The notes beneath the pieces are model-generated. The model worked only from the letters and a program-made list of their open reading frames with translations, made no database searches and had not been told where the DNA came from. Positions 51,373 to 63,224 of a stretch of DNA of 64,000 bases are shown here, piece after piece. The first letter of the stretch is position 1, and each line of letters starts with the position of its first letter. The DNA is taken from the NCBI GenBank assembly GCA_000507305.1, contig DF239934.1, positions 62,001 to 126,000 on the forward strand. The letters run 5' to 3'. Position numbers and translations under genes: made by a program. The stretch is from Breviolum minutum Mf 1.05b.01 (Eukaryota > Sar > Dinophyceae > Suessiales > Symbiodiniaceae).

Positions 51373-51575
51373 TTAGGAGCACGCTTCTGTTCGATACCTT
51401 TGACACAGCAGCAGGAACATCCCATCTGTGACTTGATCTATCACCGCAACCCTCCCCAAGTGAGGGCAACAACTTCCTTCAGGAACGTGCTGAAGCCAAA
51501 TCGCTGCCTGCAGTTGTGGGATGATGCTCTTATGGTCATCTTGAACCATCTCCCATAACCACTTTGTTGGAAGTT
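51373..51575 (-). CDS. Candidate C-terminal exon, unidentified
   Basis: After CACCAACAG the frame reads LPTKWLWEMVQDDHKSIIPQ...RVAVIDQVTDGMFLLLCQRY... to TAA. A small exon at about 51955..51905 upstream (KSLPEFLEPLGEFLG, donor GTGGG) may be part of the same gene. Confidence 0.45.
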
Positions 51576-52235
51576 CTGTTGGTGATAGTTGTCCACAAGT
51601 GCTGTATCCATAAGTATCCATGTCAGTCATGGAAGGCGAATTCCTGGTATCCCCCAAAGACTGGTCAAACTGATGGCACCAACTTGAGAGAATGAAGAAG
51701 AAATGGCTTGTACTGAGGTCTGAAAGTTCAACACAATGCAGAATGTGTCTACTCACTCACAATGACTACGTATGAATACAATTTGCCACCACAGCAGCCA
51801 GCACACAAAATACGCACGCACTGCGCGTCTCATTCTCTTTCTCTGTGTGGATATGCAACACTGTCAAATCACTGATGATTCATCCGAACTCGAACCATCC
51901 CACCCTTCCCAAGAACTCTCCGAGTGGCTCCAAAAACTCGGGTAAGGACTTCACAGTCTCCAACTGGCCAGCTCACAACGTTCGTCATGCTTGGAATCTA
52001 AGCCCTGGACATATCACATATAAACTTTGAGGCTTCATAGTAATGGCAGGACCAGGAATTTCATGTATATTATGCAAGGCGCCGCCATGTATACACTGCA
52101 TTGCTAGAGTGATGTACTGAAAAAGCACAGCATGAGGCAACCTTTTTTTTCTGGGGTCTATAGAGGTCCAGTGAGCCAAAAGACAGCTTTGCTGTAGCGC
52201 CTGGAGCATTTCAAGATTCAACTGGGAAGGACACC

Positions 52236-52840
52236 TACAAAGTCCATTCGATACTCTGCAGGATTGGCCCTTCTGGTGGATTTGAAGCAGGGGAAAAGCA
52301 GCCCTTGAGGCTGATGCGACACCCTTGGTTTCGGCTCCTTAAGAGACTCCAAAAAGTTTGGATGCACCAACTGCGCTGCTGGTGGCATTGCAGCTAAGTC
52401 TTGAATCTCTGCTGTGGGAGGGCCTCGTAATCGTCTTGCCTGTCTCTGCATGGGGACCGGAACAGGCAGATGTGCTTTGTAAGTTTCTGGTGCTTGTTGC
52501 TTCGGCTCGAGAAGTACTTTCAGTTTTTCAGTTGGTGGCTCTCCAGTCGCACGACAACACACCGGCAAGTCGCTGGTGACGCCTTGCAATGCTGCGATGC
52601 CACTGCCCACGGGCAGCCGATGCTGTGGCCTGCAGCCGTCCTTGGCACGGCGGTGCCGGTCCAAGCGTGCCACGATCTCCCCGGTGCGTACGACGCCAGC
52701 AGGTTCGCCCCCCAGTTGCAGGCGATCCAATGGCCGTGGAGAGACGCGGTGCCTATGTGGCATGGTGGGTTCCAAAAACGCCTCGAGGCGCCCATCGCGG
52801 CCGGCAGCACCCAGAAAGATACCAGATGTTGGATCCATGT
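52236..52840 (-). CDS. GC-rich coding stretch, Pro-rich unidentified protein
   Basis: A frame of about 200 codons with no stop, much richer in GC than its surroundings (roughly 52560-52810). It reads SGIFLGAAGRDGRLEAFLEP and later EKLKVLLEPKQQAPETYKAH..., Pro- and Arg-rich, probably disordered. Other frames in the GC-rich core are also open, so strand and frame are not certain. No domain seen. Confidence 0.4.
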
Positions 52841-53966
52841 CTTGAGGAAAAAACTTGGAGCAAAAATCGAGAAACACTGATAAGATCTGATAAGACCGTG
52901 TGGTCAAAGGTGACTCAAACAATGCCAGTGATTTGGGTTTGGGTCAAATCACTAGCACAAGTTTCCATCGCTGACAAGCCCTTGACATAATGGGGTTACT
53001 CATTTCAAAGAGTGATGCGCCTGCCCTACCATTGCCCTTGCAACGCACGATGTAATCTATGTACAAACTCAGCCCTTGGGAGAGCTTGTTTTTCCCTCGA
53101 CTTTTTATCACCACTACTCCATCCATCCATTTATCATCATTTAATATCATTTATCTATATCATTCTATATTTATCTATCTGTGAGGTCAGAGAGGCCGAT
53201 CTATCTAAATTCTATCTTCTCTTCTCCTATATACTACTATACAGCGAAAAATGGCCATACAACATCAAGCCTAACATCCCCCAAGCCACGCCACGAATCT
53301 GCAGCCGTCGTTTTTGTCTCTCCTTTTTTTGTTGCCATCGGAATGTCGTCACGTCGACATCGAAAAAGGCGCTCGGGAGGTGGAACCTTGACGAATCATC
53401 GGCGGAAACATCTGCGCCGAATGATCACATGTGCTGCGTGCGAAACGGAGAAGCCCTAAGGATCCCTAAGGCCTCTACAGTCAGCATCCGCATGATGTAT
53501 CCTGAGGTGCCTATTTACATGTACTCATGTACTCCGAGGAAGTTCAATCAATTTCATACATAATCATGAATCATCACCCACTATTCATCTGGATAATCGG
53601 AGGATTTTTTCAATTTGCAAGCGATACACCTTTCCACGATCTTGCATTGTCTTTCCATTATTGAGTGCCGCCATAGATGGATGGTAGTACGAATATTGTG
53701 ACATATTGTGACTGTTCGAATTGTCAGAGTCATTTCATCGTGATCTGCTCCAAGCGTCCATGCACCCTTAAAAGCCAGGCGCTGTCGCCAGGGTTCGGTT
53801 GTGTGCTGTGCAGCTGATAGCTACCATGAACATCACATCCCATGAGAACGGCAAATCATCATGCAATCAATTGCCATGGCATATATCACACCAAATTGAG
53901 AGTTTTGTGTGTGTGTGTGTGCGTGTGTGTTGGCTCCAAATTTTCACATTTCTTAAGGCATTTTAC

Positions 53967-54110
53967 CGAACCCTGCAACTTCTGCAACAGCTGCTGCAGC
54001 ACAGTGGTCGCTGAGAGCCAGCGAAAATGCACGAGGCAATGACGCTTGGGAGCCCTCCAGTGCTCGCACTTCGTCTCCTGGAGTGCCGAAGTGGGGTTCG
54101 TCATGGTTCG
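53967..54110 (-). CDS. Candidate exon, unidentified
   Basis: Reads TNPTSALQETKCEHW...TTVLQQLLQKLQGS and ends before GTAAAA. Its third codon positions are about 75% G or C, higher than the competing frame. Confidence 0.35.
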
Positions 54111-55245
54111 TCTCCATCCCAGTGGGTGGCTGATTTGACCAAGTGAGATTGCAAACATGGGCGCATGGAGGTGAATCGTGCTCGCAAGTGGTGACCACCA
54201 GTCGACCAATCAAAATGGCGCACTATTAGACTATGGTGCAATTTTGCTGGGCTTGAGTTATGCAATGAAGTCAGGGAAGTGAAACCTGAGATGTGGGTTG
54301 GGAAGAGCAGATGTACCACCAGGCCCAAAAATTGCAAACCCGTCCACAACATCATCCATCCCAAAAGACCTCATTTCCGAAGGAATTCGTGACGCCCTCC
54401 CATGCAGAAGCCATCTCCGAAAATGACCTCACTGCTATGGCCAGTTTCATCTGTGCAAGTGCCTCATGATCTGGGAACATGATCAACAATGATCAATTTC
54501 TCCAAATAACCAAATCTCGAGGATGCACTGCTTTTGCTTCAAGTTTCCGAAAGGTCCCGTTTCCATCCAGCTACCAGTTTCTGAAGGTACAGGGAATCAT
54601 GTCCTAAATTGGCCTACGTCATGAACATCACTGACTTTAGTGATTACTGCTTTCCTTTTTGTGAATCAACCCACGAGAATCAACGCTCAAACATCTTCTG
54701 AGTTCGTCCCGTCCCCTCAAAACTGTCGCAGAAATTCAGAGACACGTTCGAGACATGCTCTTCAAAGTTCAAAGGATATGAGGATATCGGACTTTGATAA
54801 ACATTCTCAGCATTCTGTTGTAATAAGCTTACAGTATCAGCAATACCTTGTGAATGAAACTCTTGTAATTCTTGTTCTAACCCCAAATCCAATGCCAATC
54901 CAGCAATCAACCATGACTTCCCCTGCCAAGGTGCCACCCCTCCCTGAGAATACATCGCCTCAAAAAAGGCCGATTTTTTCAGCACACATGTTGCTACCAA
55001 CGTATTGTCTGAATATTACCTTATACACATTCTATGTTGTAGTTGCATGTAGTTGGATGTAGTTGGTAGATGGTGGTATGTCATTAGGAAACTCTTTTCA
55101 GGCTATCAAGACGCACTACATGTATATAGGTTGCATTTATATTGTACGCGGCATGCGGCAACATGTTTTCTGGAAATTCTGAAAGTTGCCTATCTAAACC
55201 ATTGAGCTTTTGAGTTCAACGGCACCCTCCTTGCACTAAACCCAC

Positions 55246-55352
55246 AGACACCAAACAGCCGCCAAGCAACCCAGTAAGCTCGACACAAATGAAGCACACA
55301 AGGCAGGTAGGTGCAAAAGCCATAGAAGTCCTACGCCAAGCATCTTCCACAG
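55246..55352 (-). CDS. Candidate C-terminal membrane exon
   Basis: After ACATCCCAG the frame reads LWKMLGVGLLWLLHLPALCA...LLGCLAAVWCLWV to TAG, a hydrophobic hairpin-like tail. No homologue recognised. Confidence 0.35.
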
Positions 55353-56064
55353 CTGGGATGTACAATACGTTTTAGGGTCTGCGTTACTTTTTACAAATTG
55401 CTTAAAAGGTTTGTGATGCACATGTGACGCATGTGTGGGAAGTTTGAAACATCACAATCTTACACCGGACAACAAACTCTATATGCTGCGGGAGCAATGG
55501 GACAATAAAGCTAGCGCAAGGAAATGTTGGAGGGCAGGTTTGTATGGTTTGTAGGTAGCCAAGTGAATTATGTCTCGTGTAAGTCTTGCATCATCACTTT
55601 TCCCGGGCCTCGTGGGCCGCAGCACATTGCACCATGTCTAGTTTCGGCTCAGGGCCCAGGAAGCCACAATCCGTGAAGAAGGCTAAGGCGGACCTGCTGC
55701 AGGTGCCAAAGCTATGGTTGGAGGGTTCACATACCCAACAGTTCCATCAAACTGATGACTCAGTGGCACATATCCGCAAACTTGAGGATTTGTCAGCAGT
55801 AAAAGGCAGTAAAAAGGTGCACCAACTCAATTGAGCATCTGAGGATGGCACATGTAGAAGATCATGTTCCAAAACATAGCGATCAAGGGAAACTTCAAGA
55901 AGTTCATGCTATTTGGCTGGACCTGTCGTGTTCGAAACCAAGACAAACAAAAAACATCAAAAAACTTCACGAACGCTTTCAAGTACTAGGTGAAAAATAC
56001 AAGCAGTACCTTATATAAGTTAAGGTAATCCTCGACCCAAAAATTTAGCCATACCATGCCATAC

Positions 56065-56863
56065 CCAAAAGCTTGCTGGAACAGGTCCATAAACCTTGCC
56101 GAGCTTTTCCTGAAAGTAAATTGAGAAAAAGATTCTCAGGCTATGAGGCATACCCGGCATACCCGGCATACCTTCTGGAAAATTATCATGGAACGCAAAA
56201 ATGGAGGTTTGGAAGATGATTTTCCTTTTCAATTGGATGATTTTTAGGTTCCATGTTGGATTTCAGGGGTGTAATTACTGCATACATACATATATGGTAT
56301 ATATATATATATATACTGTAAAAAGAGAAAGAGAGAGAAATTTATTACACATGCGTGTGCAGCAAGACCTCCAACACTTGAGGTTTGCCTCAACTTAAGG
56401 CCTAAAGACCCTCACCCGCACCCGCAAAAGTGCTACGCTCAATGCCGGCACGATGGTATAAATCATACATGCATGCTTCACCATCTAGAATCCAGAGCCC
56501 TCTGCAAATTTGGGAGTTGCGCTAGGCATATTTGTGCCAAATTAGTCCAAACAAACTGCAAACTGCAAACTCCTTGTCTGATGCTCGTGTTCTCCACAGG
56601 TACACTTACCTAAGCTCATCTTCCGTCTCACTGTTTCCTGCAGTGCTCTCCGGTACTCTCTGTCTGACTGCAGCCTTATCCAGTGGGGGAACTGGATGCC
56701 CTCTGATGCTCTTCTCAATCTCGGTGGAGACAGATTTGGAAGCGACAAAGTTGGGATTAGCCGACTAATGTTGTGGCGAAAGACTGGACTCACCACCACC
56801 GCCACAACCACAACCACAACCACAACCACAACCACAACCACAACCACAACCACAACCACAACC

Positions 56864-56930
<67 letters not shown>

Positions 56931-58395
56931 ACCAAAAAAGAAAAAGAACATGTCCGGAACACGTGGAATCATGACCTATCAGCATGAACAAATATACATT
57001 GCCTGGGAATTTGTAGGAAACATGTGGGAAACCAATGGAAAATCCCACACTGCCTGGCTGCTGGGTTATCCCAACAAGGCGTGCCACGGGGCCAGCACCA
57101 CACCAAACAAAGGCTTGCCAAACGCCCCGGGCGAACCTGGGCTAGTCACGGATCCTCCAAGCCTTGGACCTGTCCATATGAAGGAAATGGAACTGCATCC
57201 AAACAATCTTCATCTTTTTGGGCTCCTTCCCCAAAGTCTTAGAAATCATGTCCTAAATGCTTTTTCGGCGTATGTTACGTACCCTTACTTAGTGTTTTGG
57301 AAGTGCTTTCAGGGTCCTTCATTTGCTTTCCACCTGGCCAGGTAGCACAGGCTGTTCTGCCACCGCCCGCTCCAAGAAGAGCAATGACGCTCTCGTCGCA
57401 TCGGCGAGCCACCAAGTGGTGAGCCACACAAAGACCTCTGGGGTCGAATAGATGCAAAACAAACAAAATTCAACTTTCCTCCTATGGCTTGGGATCATTT
57501 AGGACATTCAGGATGATTTAGGGTGATTTAGGATGATTTAGGAAAGAATTCTTTGAGTAAGCAGGAGTTGAGTTAGGAACTGCCAACCTCATCCTGTTTA
57601 AAGATAGCTCAAGAAAGCCCAATTTCCTCAATCCCCAAAAGATCCCAAAAGCAAATCCAGCGCACTCGGAAAAATCACCGTTGAGGCTTCCAGACGTGTT
57701 TCTGCTGCAAGAATTTGTAAGCCTTGGCACCATGGCACATCGACAAATTTGATGAGAGGACCAGGTCCTCTATGGTCCTCTCAGTGCTGCTATCACCCAC
57801 CAAATTCATCGAATTTCAGTTTTCCCAAGACCAGAAAATATGGCGAGATCATTCCTCATATGATCCTCCATTTCCAAGCACCGCACGGCATCCGAGTTTT
57901 GCACCACTAAATACCAGAAGCTAAAGCACCACAAGATGTTGTTGTTCGACAATGCTCGCCTGCGAAGGCGGTGGCCAGAAGTACAACCATTGAGGCTAGG
58001 TGAAATGCAGCATATTCCCTTCAATTCAAGCTGCTTTGAGAGGCACGGAAATCAATAGAAATCACCAATCATGTATCCTCATCGCGCTGGGTTACCAGGC
58101 TGCGGAGCGTTCGAAACGAACATCAAATCTGAGAAGATTGCACCTCACAGCTGTCGGCTGAACATCATTCTGATGAGGTACAGTATCTTCAGTAGATGCC
58201 CCTTAATACTGAAATGAAGCCACATCTGTACCAATACCAGTATGTGAGGAAACCAATGGTAACCAAATAGCACACCTGGGTAGGTGTAGCACACCATCCC
58301 CAAGAGCCAACCAAATATCCACGAAGGGTATTGCCTTGCACCAGGGAACGGCTCATCAACAAGGATTTGCGATTTGATGAAAGACCTCCGTTTTG
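56065..58395 (-). CDS. Partial multi-exon membrane protein gene, unidentified
   Basis: Exons 58395..58238, 57435..57334, 56764..56610 and 56109..56065 join in one phase with donors GTATTG, GTGGAA, GTAAGT and GTATGG. The first carries DEPFPGARQYPSWIFGWLLG and a hydrophobic run (MVCYTYPGVLFGYHWF); the second VFVWLTTWWLADATRASLLF; the third is hydrophilic (EIEKSIRGHPVPPLDKAAVR..., acidic end); the fourth reads KSSARFMDLFQQAFG. So membrane segments come first and a soluble part follows. A possible alternative small exon sits near 57175. Neither end is found, and I cannot name the family. Confidence 0.5.
56798..56932. repeat. (CCACAA)n and (CAA)n microsatellite
   Basis: About ten CCACAA units followed by about twenty CAA units. 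On the coding strand of the surrounding gene it is (GTT)n(GTTGTG)n ending about 35 bases before the splice acceptor of the exon at 56764. Confidence 0.95.
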
Positions 58396-58489
58396 CTTAC
58401 AGTGCATTTCAATAGCTCACTAGCGATCATCGAACTCCAAGTTCACAGTGTGTCCCTCCCTGTCGTTTGCCATCCTCGTCGTCCTCCTC

Positions 58490-58491
<2 letters not shown>

Positions 58492-58546
<55 letters not shown>

Positions 58547-58547
58547 T
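58492..58547. repeat. (ATC)n microsatellite
   Basis: About 17 ATC units after a CCT-rich run. Confidence 0.9.
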
Positions 58548-59373
58548 GAATGAGGGTCCATGTGACTTCCTCTCCAAGTTGAAGAATCTCCAAGACTCTA
58601 AGGCACTGACTTGTCTCCACTCTCCTTGCCTCACAAATCAGGGAAGCATTTGCCACACGTCATGCACCCGTGGTCACCCATGGCCTTTCTCATCCCATTA
58701 CCCTGGCAACCCGACGCAGCAAGACGTTCCCATAGCAAGTGAAGCCAATCTGAGTCAGGGAAACAAACATGAAACCAGCCAAACAGGATACACCACGAGA
58801 TGAGAAACTCTTCAGATTCTTCAGTCTATCCTTTCGGCTATTGATGGGATGCAATGATTACCAATCATCCAATTACTGTATTGCGGTACATAAATAAATC
58901 GGAACATGTTCAAAATAAACACATCCCGCCACACAGTATGATAGGCCAGGTTATCTCATGATTCAGATCGTCTTGATGATAATGATAAGCTCCATTGCAC
59001 AGCATTTAACAGAATTTTAGTCACTTTGATGAATCTTTTACTTCATGACATTTTTACAAAGCCACTGAGCTCAGCTGAGGTCCACACCATCAACGCCACT
59101 GGGTATGAAGTTCGTGATGCTAAAATGACATCCTTAGACAAATCCATCTACAGAATCATGGATTCATGGATCGAAGATGATCGAAGACTGACTCAACGGC
59201 GCGACCTCCAAAAAACATGAATGTCGATATCATGTCGGCATCACAGTTGGTGCATCTTTGGGTCCTAGATTTCGGCATCTTGCTGCCCCACACAGCTGTG
59301 GTCCCTTGGAACCCGAGATTTTTTTTACAGCGCCTGTTCGCATCTTCGCTATTCTACCGGGCATGTGCCGGGC

Positions 59374-59575
59374 TTAAGACTTAATACCACCCATGGGGAA
59401 TCCACACGTGGGAGGTGTGTTTGGATCACCGCCTGCACGGTACACTTTGATGGTCTGCTTAGGTCCATATCCTTCACTGGTGCAAATCTCTTTGCAAATG
59501 TAGTCACCATACTGGGTCGGAAGGTCATCTTGACTCAAAAGCATTTTGCCAGGACCTCGGGACAAGAGTCCCTAC
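59374..59575 (-). CDS. Small Cys-containing frame B, copy 1
   Basis: After GGTGGTAG (AG then G) the frame reads GPGKMLLSQDDLPTQYGDYI, CKEICTSEGYGPKQ and PTCGFPMGGIKS to TAA. It is probably the terminal exon downstream of frame A. PGKMLLSQDD resembles PGKFLNPNTE near the end of frame A, suggesting related modules. Conserved between the two duplicated copies. Function unknown. Confidence 0.5.
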
Positions 59576-59912
59576 CACCGGCTATTTTGGGTTTCGAGTT
59601 TCGTGATTGTATTATAAAGCAAGTCTGTTAAAAGATAGATTAAAGATAGATTTGTGGTGGACGCAATATTTACATGAGCGCACGTATGTGTATAGTGTAT
59701 ACACATGCTCCAATCGCACATATCACATATCTTCATACAGATATTCTAGACATGTACAAGTAACACTGGTAACACGTACAGTGTGCACTGCAAAATTAAA
59801 TCCCGCTTTTGGCCACATGTTCGAATAATGTTCGAACACTTGTCTCCCTCTATGTCTCTCTACCTGCTTGAGATGGACAAAAGTCAAAAGATCACCAAAA
59901 AAAACGCTTTAT

Positions 59913-60191
59913 CTAAAGCAAGCTGCTCATAGGCTTCTCAGTGTTCGGATTCAAGAACTTTCCCGGCACAGCCTTGCAGTCGGAATACGTGAGCACTTTT
60001 CCTGCCCACGTGTGCTTCCCGTTACACTTGGATGTACAGCATTTGCCAATGCCCGCAATACATTCCAAAGTGCTGTCGCTGGTGCTATTCTCTTGGCCCA
60101 CGTCATGCGCCATTGGGCGCACCCCATAAGTGCCACGCACTGCTCCGGCATAGATGATACTAGTGATCAAGGTCACTGGAACGAACACCAT
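59913..60191 (-). CDS. Small secreted-type Cys-rich frame A, copy 1
   Basis: 92 residues from ATG 60191 to TAG, with an in-frame stop upstream. The first 17 residues (MVFVPVTLITSIIYAGA) look like a signal peptide or membrane anchor. A Cys cluster follows (ECIAGIGKCCTSKCNGKHTW, then SDCKAVPGKF). The four-to-six Cys pattern suggests a disulphide-bonded small protein. No family recognised. Copy 2 carries a frameshift. Confidence 0.55.
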   Translation of the reverse strand: MVFVPVTLITSIIYAGAVRGTYGVRPMAHDVGQENSTSDSTLECIAGIGKCCTSKCNGKHTWAGKVLTYSDCKAVPGKFLNPNTEKPMSSLL

Positions 60192-60337
60192 TGTGCAAAA
60201 GATTAGAAACAATGCGGCTTAACAAACCTCCGAACTTCTACAGTAATTGACTCGAAACAGCTACAAGACAAATGATCTTGTCCAATTGGATCCAAGTGGC
60301 TGAGCTGCTGAAATTACATCCTTGACATGACATGCAG

Positions 60338-60925
60338 TCTTTAGATATGACAAATCCATCTACAGAATCATGGATCGAAGATGATTCATCGAAGACTGAC
60401 TCAACGGCGCGACCTCCAAAAAACATGAATGTTGATATCATGTCGACATCACAGTTGGTGCCTTGCTGCCCCACATAGCTGCCCCACATAGCTGTGGTCC
60501 CTTGGAACCCGAGATTTTTTTTACAGCGCCTGTTCGCATCTTCGTTCTCCCGGGCATGTGCCGGGCTTAAGACTTAATACCACCCATGGGGAATCCACAC
60601 GTGGGAGGTGTGTTTGGATCACCGCCTGCACGGTACACTTTGATGGTCTGCTTAGGTCCATATCCTTCACTGGTGCAAATCTCTTTGCAAATGTAGTCAC
60701 CATACTGGGTCGGAAGGTCATCTTGACTCAAAAGCATTTTGCCAGGACCTCGGGACAAGAGTCCCTACCACCGGCTATTTTGGGTTTCGAGTTTCGTGAT
60801 TGTATTATAAAGCAAGTCTGTTAAAAGATAGATTAAAGATAGATTTGTGGTGGACGCAATATTTACATGAGCGCACGTATGTGTATAGTGTATACACATT
60901 GACATGCTCCAATCGCACATATCTT
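60338..60925. repeat. Tandem duplication, copy 2 (left part)
   Basis: Matches 59130..59720, then is cut off by unrelated repeat sequence; the rest of this copy resumes at 62643. Confidence 0.85.
60567..60768 (-). CDS. Small Cys-containing frame B, copy 2
   Basis: The translated frame is identical to copy 1 at 59374..59575. It is now about 2 kb away from its partner frame because of the inserted repeats and gap. Confidence 0.45.
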
Positions 60926-61049
60926 CATCGAAGGAAGTTTAAACAGAAATTTCCGACAATATGGACAGTAGAGTAGTCAATTCAGCAGAAAGAAGATGCA
61001 ATAGCGCGAAAGTCAGAAGAAAGAAGATACATCCGCGCCAAATGTTGGA

Positions 61050-61430
61050 GAATGTGTTTTTCGCCACAGCGGCATGCAATTTTTCGACATCAGAACTTCA
61101 AAAAGTGCTCCGACACCGTCAGTTTTTCAACATTTTCACATCCCAATGTGCTTTTTCGCCACAGCGGCATGCAATTTTTCGACATCAGAACTTCAAAAAG
61201 TGCTCCGACACCGTCATTTTTTGAGCATTTTCACTTCCAAATGTGCTTTTCGCCACAGCGGCGTGCAATTTTTGACTTCTCCTCTGAGCACCGACCTCCG
61301 CACCCGCCGCTTTAACAGGCCTACTTTTGGACTGACCCGACACACGAATGTTGAAAAACTGTAGTCTTCGGAGCACTTTTTGAAGTTCTGATGTCGAAAA
61401 ATTGCACGCCGCTGTGGCGAAAAGCACATT
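61050..61430. repeat. Symbiodinium-type dispersed repeat, tandem and inverted
   Basis: Two to three direct copies of a roughly 95-bp unit (core CGCCACAGCGGCATGCAATT) from about 61055 to 61275, then an inverted copy at about 61352..61430 running into the gap. The unit translates as CFSPQRHAIFRHQNFKKCS or FATAACNFSTSELQKVL depending on frame. Confidence 0.85.
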
Positions 61431-62123
61431 NNNNNNNNNNNNNNNNNNNNNNNNNNNNNNNNNNNNNNNNNNNNNNNNNNNNNNNNNNNNNNNNNNNNNN
61501 NNNNNNNNNNNNNNNNNNNNNNNNNNNNNNNNNNNNNNNNNNNNNNNNNNNNNNNNNNNNNNNNNNNNNNNNNNNNNNNNNNNNNNNNNNNNNNNNNNNN
61601 NNNNNNNNNNNNNNNNNNNNNNNNNNNNNNNNNNNNNNNNNNNNNNNNNNNNNNNNNNNNNNNNNNNNNNNNNNNNNNNNNNNNNNNNNNNNNNNNNNNN
61701 NNNNNNNNNNNNNNNNNNNNNNNNNNNNNNNNNNNNNNNNNNNNNNNNNNNNNNNNNNNNNNNNNNNNNNNNNNNNNNNNNNNNNNNNNNNNNNNNNNNN
61801 NNNNNNNNNNNNNNNNNNNNNNNNNNNNNNNNNNNNNNNNNNNNNNNNNNNNNNNNNNNNNNNNNNNNNNNNNNNNNNNNNNNNNNNNNNNNNNNNNNNN
61901 NNNNNNNNNNNNNNNNNNNNNNNNNNNNNNNNNNNNNNNNNNNNNNNNNNNNNNNNNNNNNNNNNNNNNNNNNNNNNNNNNNNNNNNNNNNNNNNNNNNN
62001 NNNNNNNNNNNNNNNNNNNNNNNNNNNNNNNNNNNNNNNNNNNNNNNNNNNNNNNNNNNNNNNNNNNNNNNNNNNNNNNNNNNNNNNNNNNNNNNNNNNN
62101 NNNNNNNNNNNNNNNNNNNNNNN
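61431..62123. other. Assembly gap (693 Ns)
   Basis: An unbroken run of N between the inverted repeat copy and a TCAGT minisatellite. Confidence 1.
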
Positions 62124-62259
62124 AAGTCAATTAGTCAGTTCGTCAGTTAATCAATCTTTCAATCAATCAGTTAGTCAGTTAGCTGGTTAGTCAATTAGTC
62201 AGTTCGTCAGTTAGTCAATCAGTCAGTTCGTCAGTTAGTCAGTTGGCTAGTCAGTTGGC

Positions 62260-62290
<31 letters not shown>

Positions 62291-62530
62291 CTAGGTAGAT
62301 AGTTAGTTAGTCAGTTAGTCAATTGGTCAGATAATCAATTAGTCAGCTAGTCAGGCAGTCAGCCAGTCACTAAGCAAATTAGTCTGTTCGTCAGTTAATC
62401 AACCAGTCAATCAATTAGTCAGTCAGTCAGTCAGTCAGTCAGTCAGGTCAGTTCATCACTTAGGCAATTACTCAGTTAATCAGATAGTCAATCAGTCAAT
62501 TAGTCACTTAGCTAGTTAGTCACTTGGTCA
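62124..62530. repeat. TCAGTTAG-type minisatellite
   Basis: About 400 bases of diverged 4- and 8-bp units (TCAG, TTAG, TCAAT mixtures) starting at the gap edge. Confidence 0.85.
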
Positions 62531-62642
62531 ATGTTTTTGCTCTGACATCCGTCACTCACAGCAATCAATCTCTCCTATACGTTTCCTAGTCTTGAAACTT
62601 CCGCCACCGCCTTGTGCGGTACTACTGGTACAGGTATTCTAC

Positions 62643-63200
62643 ATGTACAAGTAACACTGGTAACACGTACAGCGTGCACTGCAAAATTGTATCCCGCTAT
62701 AGGCCATATGTTCGAATGATGTTCGAACACTTTTCTCCCTCTATGTCTCTCTACCTGCTTGAGATGGACAAAACTCAAAAGATTAAAAAAAACAAAAAAC
62801 ACTTTATGTAAAGCAAGCTGCTCATAGGCTTCTCAGTGTTCGGATTCAAGAACTTTCCCGGCACAGCCTTGCAGTCGGAATACGTGAGCACTTTTCCTGC
62901 CCACGTGTGCTTCCCGTTACACTTGGATGTACAGCATTTGCCAATGCCCGCAATACATTCCAAAGTAAAGTGCTGTTGCTGGTGCTATTCTCTTGGCCCA
63001 CGTCATGCGCCATTGGGCGCACCCCATAAGTGCCACGCACTGCTCCGGCATAGATGATACTAGTGATCAAGGTCACTGGAACGAACACCATTGCGCAAAA
63101 GATTAGAAACAATGCGGCTTAACAAACCTCCGAACTTCTACAGTAATTGACTCGAAACAGCTACAAGGCAAATGATCTTGTCCAATTGGATCCAAGCGCC
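62643..63200. repeat. Tandem duplication, copy 2 (right part)
   Basis: Matches 59755..60300 and completes copy 2 of the duplicated unit. Confidence 0.85.
62822..63091 (-). pseudogene. Frame A, copy 2, frameshifted
   Basis: Same gene as 59913..60191 but with a 5-base tandem duplication (ACTTT) after the STLx codons near 62967-62972. The original frame is lost there and continues in another frame. Either this copy is broken or the coding part ends earlier than I think. Confidence 0.6.
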
Positions 63201-63224
63201 TGAGTTTCAACTTGCTCAACCTCA

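Larger units (their letters stand above)
59130..60300. repeat. Tandem duplication, copy 1
   Basis: This about 1.17-kb unit is repeated at 60338..60925 plus 62643..63200 at high identity. It holds one copy each of the two small Cys-containing reading frames. Confidence 0.85.

Noticed and set aside
56542..57087. Long Val/Thr/Asn/Cys-rich frames over the CAA repeat
   Set aside because: All frames stay open only because of the microsatellite; homopolymer peptides here are artefacts except for the flanking exon at 56764..56610.
58140..58400. Idea that the WIFGWLLG/VFVWLTTWW exons encode a TRIC-type cation channel
   Set aside because: The resemblance is only general hydrophobic pattern; no signature residues that I could confirm.
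59755..59840. TGTTCGAA-ATGTTCGAACA inverted repeat as a regulatory site
   Set aside because: Short, and it recurs only because it is inside the tandem duplication.
61321..62190. Apparent 250-270 codon frames on both strands
   Set aside because: They consist of N gap sequence.
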